This document shows positions 59,863 through 64,000 of a stretch of 64,000 nucleotides of DNA, piece by piece. The position numbers and the translations under genes were made by a program. The stretch comes from Limonium bicolor (taxonomy: Eukaryota; Streptophyta; Magnoliopsida; Caryophyllales; Plumbaginaceae): assembly GCA_023374045.1 (NCBI GenBank), contig CM041777.1:102874046-102938045 (forward strand), read 5' to 3'. The notes beneath the pieces were generated by a model. The model was not told the DNA's origin. It saw nothing but the letters and a program-made list of their open reading frames with translations, and made no database searches. Positions within the stretch are counted from its first letter, which is position 1, and every line of letters starts with the position of its first letter.

Positions 59863-60110
59863 GGGCCGACCAACCCACCGACCGGCCCAACCCCTGGGTC
59901 GGTCCATTCCAGTAACATTCCGGCTCTCTAAAATTTGCCCGACCGACCCAAGCTCATTCCGACCGACCCAAAGCCCTCTGGGTCGGTCCATTCCAGAAAC
60001 AATTTTATTCTTCGTTCTTAGCCCAACCGACCCAAGCCCTGGGTCGGTCAATTCCAGAAGCCAGTTCCGCCCAGTTTATTACAGTCCGACCGACCCAGCC
60101 AGGGTCGGTC
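59863..60110. repeat. GGTCGGTC palindrome array in LTR D
   Basis: About five pairs of GACCGACCCA and TGGGTCGGTC words are spaced by CCATTCCAG-type linkers. The array lies 1.95 kb from the TGTAAC end and is longer than the arrays in LTRs A and B. Confidence 0.8.
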
Positions 60111-62277
60111 GACAGCAGAAACTTCCTAAAAATTGCCCAAATTGCTCCAAACTTCACCCAATCATTTCCTAATCCTTTTACATGTCTCCTAACATGTTTA
60201 AGCACACTTAAACACTCCTTAAACACCTTAATTCATCGGTCCAACCCTTACTCAAGTCTTGTTTTATTTCACCAATCCCAATCTCAACATTTGCACTTTG
60301 CACACTAATGTTCCTAAACATTTCCATGATAGTTTACACTCCTACCATCCTTACCAACTCATCTAATGACCAATACCATACCTTCCTAGACATGGGCATT
60401 ATCTAAAACCCAAGTCCATCCTTTGTTTCTCAAGCCTAACACTCTTGTTCATCCCTAGCCAAATCCACGACTTTTCTACCACTTGTGCTATAGATTTTTG
60501 TACTACTCCTCTTAGTTCTCCAACTACCATTTCATGGTTACCAATCAACTCAATTCAACCCAACAAACACCTAACCTCTCCAATTCACAAAGTCACCTTA
60601 AAACTCATTTTCTACACAAATTTTGCCATAACCTCCCCATAAACCTAACATATCCATTCTCACCCATTATCACCAAAATTAATCCTAAGCTAGCCACACC
60701 CATGAAGGGTCCTACCAGAACATGATACATCCTCAAAACTTCATTAAACAACAACATAACTCCAAAATCTTCATAAGACACTATAACCACAAACTCAAAT
60801 CATTTGGCGCTAAGGCCCTCCATTCCCATTCAATTCATAAATCTACCAATTCCAAACCAAGCATACTAACACACATATTTTGGGTCTATTATTTAGTCTA
60901 ACCCATCCCAAATACTAAAACAATCGATATAGTTATTAAGGTAGTTTTCTTACCTTAAATTCACAAGTTTCTCCTTGATCAAGTCTTCTCCTCTCCTCCT
61001 CTTCAATTTCGGTCAAGTTGACAATGGAGTCGCCAACCCCATCCCAACACCCAAATTACACAAAAAGCACATAATTAAAAATCCTAACCCTTAGAAATAC
61101 ACTAATCCAAGGCAAGGCTTAAAACACCAAAGTTAGGGTTTACCTTTTTGAGCTTTTTAAGAGGGGTTCTCACCCTTGAATCAAGAAGGGGGTTCCACCA
61201 CCATTGTAGTTTTGAAACAAGGCTCCTAAAACAAGAGGAAAACAAGGTAAGAGAGAGAGCAAAAATCAGCCAGCCTAGGAAGGAGAGAGAGAATGACTTT
61301 TTCTTAGAAATTTTTACCTTAGGAGGAAGAGGATACCCCAAGCTACAAGATGGTGTGCTTTTCTCCTCAAATGGCCAAAACCCATGGAGATGAAGTTCTT
61401 CATTTTTGGATTTTGAAAAGAGAGAATGATAGAGAATGATGAGGAGATGAAGAATGTGTGATTATTTTTGTGATTGGAGCTTTAGTGAAGCTAGAGCATG
61501 GAGGAGAAGTGCAGTAGCCATGGAAGCTTGGCGAGGAGCTTCAAAAATGGCAGCAACCAGAGGGAGAGGGGAGAAATCGGCAAGGAAGGGGGAAAAGAAG
61601 GAAAGAGAAGAGGAAAGGAAAAATAAGGAGGAGAGAGAGGGGAAAAGGGATAAGTACCCTTTTTCACTTTTTGCTTTTTGACCCATTTAATTAGCTAGTT
61701 GGTCAAGAGTGTATGAGAGGCTATTTTAAACTGTAAAAACCGGCCCCCTATTATAATATACTAGCTGGAGCGTTTTTCGTCTTTTACAGAAAACGCTCGT
61801 TATTTTACCTGGTTTAGCACTATTCACTAACCGGGACCGTTTTCCGGAATTTTCTTGTTTAGTTAATTTTAATGGCTCTTAAACTCCCATTAATGTTTAA
61901 TTATAGTTATATAATCAACTATAATTTTTACAAGGTCATTTGACTATTTAAGGTCACGTTTTCGGATTTCTTCGAAAAACGCGCTTTAAGACTCCGTTAG
62001 CGTTTTAACGCATTATTTGGATCCATTTTCTTCGGGAATTTTACCCACATTTTCTTAGTGTGCAATTAGGGTATAAAAATATATTTATAACCCTAGTTAA
62101 GGTTATATGCGTCCCAAGATAATTAAATACACATTTTTGCATTTTGTGACTTTTACGCGTTTTCCTTTATCTTTTGGTTTCCCTTTCTTCACCAACGTTA
62201 TTAAGGACTTAATTAGCCTTAGAAAATAAAAATTACATAATTAATTAACACATAAAGGTTTGGGGTATTTCAGGAGG

Positions 62278-63056
62278 TCATGAATTTGCATGTGGATGTG
62301 GGACTGCCCCAGTTGAGCAAAAAGTTTTGGTTAGTTTGATACGGTATGTATCTGCAGTTCTTCTGGAAATTCTAGACAAAAATGGTCAAATTACCCATGT
62401 GATTTCTTCTTCCTTGATATTGGCTAGTATGCTCCAGGTGATTGGTAGATGATTCAGGAGTGAGCGGTTGTGTGCATCATCAAGCCCCACCGATTCTGTG
62501 TGGAAAAGCAGTCTTTCAAGCAAGACACTATAAGTTACAAAAGTAATTTCATTTTGATGGTGACATGTGAAAGTAGAGTCGAAGAAACAAAGGAAGCAAT
62601 AGTAATTCTTGAAGAGAAGAGGCATGCGAGAAGAGGCAAATTGGGGAAGGCAGTATTTACCAGTGGCCATGATCCTTTTCTTCACTAGCACAGGGCTAGT
62701 AAGTAAATCTTCCGATTTCAATATCTATTCCCTGTAGTTGGGTAAGGCCGATGGGTGACTAGTTGGAGAAGCAAAGTTTTTTTTGGGAACTTCTAGGAGT
62801 GGCTGTCAAAGAAAAGGAAGCAAGAGTAAAAGAAGGAAAAGGAAATTAAGCAACGCATGAAGATGGAAAAGAAAGAGATTGATCACCGTCTTGTTGGGGG
62901 AATTTATTGACGTCAATTATCAGCTCCGACATCTTGTCGGTGGTCACAAATAGAAGGGCGGAAGGGTTCTGATTTTGAGATTGGTTAAATCTTTGTTGCA
63001 GCCGACTTCTACTGCCATGGGACTAATCATAGAGAAAAATTTTGTAGGTCAGCATG
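62278..63056. other. Unassigned segment between two insertions
   Basis: Together with the sequence before 57905 and after 63602 this is the older locus that received the solo LTR and the MITE. The minus frame 62386-62721 (111 codons) has no similarity I recognise. No transposon ends were seen. Confidence 0.3.
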
Positions 63057-63064
63057 GTGTGGAT

Positions 63065-63593
63065 TAATGGTGGCCACGGTTCTAGTTCCACCGGTTCCAG
63101 TTCCGAGATATGTGTATGCGGGTTTGGAACCGGTCAGGGGCGGTTTCGGGGCGGTTCCGGTTCCAGTTCTGAAGGTTGTATTCGCTTCGGATTTGCTCAA
63201 AAAACCGGTTCTAGCCGGTTCTGGAGTGGTTCCAGTTCCGGAATGGTTCCAGTTCCGGTTCCGGAGTGGTTCCGGCAAGTTCCAGGGCGGTTTCAGCCGA
63301 TTCAGGAGTGGTTCTAGCCGAATCCTGCCGGTTCGGACCAAAATGACGTCATTTTTCCCATTGACCAATGGCTAATTGACTGGTTCCTGGACGGTTTCGG
63401 ATCCTGTTCTGGTTTTGTGGTTCCGAATCCAAGGGCGGTTCCAGGTGGTTCCGGTTCTAGTTCCGGGCCCGGTTCAGTCCTGAATCTCAAAACGTGTATT
63501 CGTATTCGCTTTGCATGGGGGTGGTTCCAGTTCCAATCGGTTCCAGGTAGAACCGGCGGTTCAGGGTAGAATCGGACCCGGTGGCCACTATTA
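63065..63593. mobile_element. hAT-type MITE, 529 bp, CCGGTT-rich (family C)
   Basis: The ends TAATGGTGGCCACGG and CCGGTGGCCACTATTA form inverted repeats. An 8-bp target duplication with one mismatch, GTGTGGAT and GTGTGCAT, lies at 63057-63064 and 63594-63601. The interior is dense in GGTTCCGGTTCC and GGTTCCAG words, much richer in GC than its surroundings. The overlapping proline- or glycine-rich frames on both strands are repeat artefacts. Confidence 0.88.
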
Positions 63594-63601
63594 GTGTGCA
63601 T

Positions 63602-64000
63602 GATGTATAGTTTGACCACCGCTTAGCTGTTCAACAGAATGCATCCACGGGGCGACAAAATGGGTTAATCCTGATGAATTATGGAATATTGTTGATAGCA
63701 TTTATGATGTGGAATTGGATTTGCATGATTTGGATAATTGAGATAGGTCAGCGCTTAAGCGAAGGTCATCTCAAGACCAGTGTAGTGACAAGGCCAAAAT
63801 GGATTTGGTTTCAAAGCTGGTGGATTTGTCCGGCAATGGGAATTCATTCTGATTTTTCTGTTTTTGATATTAAGGTAGTCGTATGTCCCTTTGTGTGGTG
63901 GATAATGGGTGGAGCTTGTTGGTGGGTTGGCAAATAGTGTGTGCTTAAATGTATTTGGTTAGTTTCGTATTTGGAGGTAGATTATTGTAGTCCTTAGAAA
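63602..64000. other. Unassigned segment at the right edge
   Basis: It continues the locus before 63057. A short plus frame (63674-63937) has no recognisable domain. The window ends here. Confidence 0.3.

Larger units (their letters stand above)
57910..62272 (-). mobile_element. Solo LTR of a third LARD-like lineage (LTR D, 4363 bp)
   Basis: It begins TGTAACACCCC and ends GGTTTGGGGTATTTCA, with an exact 5-bp target duplication GGAGG at 57905-57909 and 62273-62277. There is no interior or second LTR, so it is the product of recombination between two LTRs. The plan matches LTRs A-C: a GCAGCGGAA motif, conserved block (58234-58307) and palindrome array (59863-60110). Three similar TTACTTAGATGTGTCGG units occur at 58760-58920. 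Minus orientation is inferred from the LARDs. Confidence 0.93.

Noticed and set aside
61454..61686. Lys/Glu-rich and Ser/Leu-rich frames on opposite strands.
   Set aside because: They come from a purine-rich low-complexity stretch within LTR D.
63027..63619. Overlapping 87-113-codon frames rich in Gly/Ser or Pro/Thr on both strands.
   Set aside because: All are translations of GGTTCC repeats inside a MITE.

Overview
This is a transposon-rich stretch of a flowering-plant (probably eudicot) nuclear genome. It has spliced host exons with GT-AG introns, AT-rich spacers, and Copia, L1-type LINE, CACTA and hAT elements. Giant-LTR elements here have plant Ty3/gypsy-style primer-binding and polypurine sites. 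No bacterial-type operon, rRNA, tRNA or CRISPR array was seen. The species cannot be named from the sequence.

Layout. Positions 1-1414 carry the last five exons of an STK19-family gene on the + strand, the only host gene I can support. After a spacer with a worn tandem repeat (3165-3640) comes a nearly complete but dead Copia element (4920-10146), which carries a 178-bp hAT MITE just before its 3' LTR.

From about 11820 to 32400 a decayed LINE on the minus strand is broken by three later insertions. These are a 2-kb CACTA element (12406-14412), a 478-bp hAT MITE (15731-16208) and a 13.86-kb LTR element (17459-31318). The large element has LTRs of about 4.55 kb and an internal region without recognisable genes, the structure of a non-autonomous LARD (large retrotransposon derivative).

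From 32.9 to 44.5 kb there are older pieces: a Copia gag-protease relic, a LINE RNase H relic, two hairpin elements rich in TGTACAT, a 227-codon ORF of uncertain origin, and a second minus-strand Copia with a 436-bp CACTA MITE inside it. From 44.5 to 51.0 kb lies a truncated relative of the LARD. A 1.3-kb solo LTR (51229-52543) and a LINE fragment ending in poly(A) follow. A second copy of the 478-bp MITE family (54506-55047), a 4.36-kb solo LTR of a third LARD-like lineage (57910-62272) and a CCGGTT-rich hAT MITE (63065-63593) complete the window.

The most interesting signal is in the giant-LTR family. Four LTRs from three lineages share a short block at a nearly fixed distance from one end. 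They also share an array of palindromes about 2 kb in, whose position is kept while its sequence is swapped, and a hairpin overlapping the primer-binding site. The GGTCGGTC palindrome of two of these lineages also occurs in an unrelated solo LTR and in a CACTA MITE. All reading of protein families is by eye; no database search was possible.
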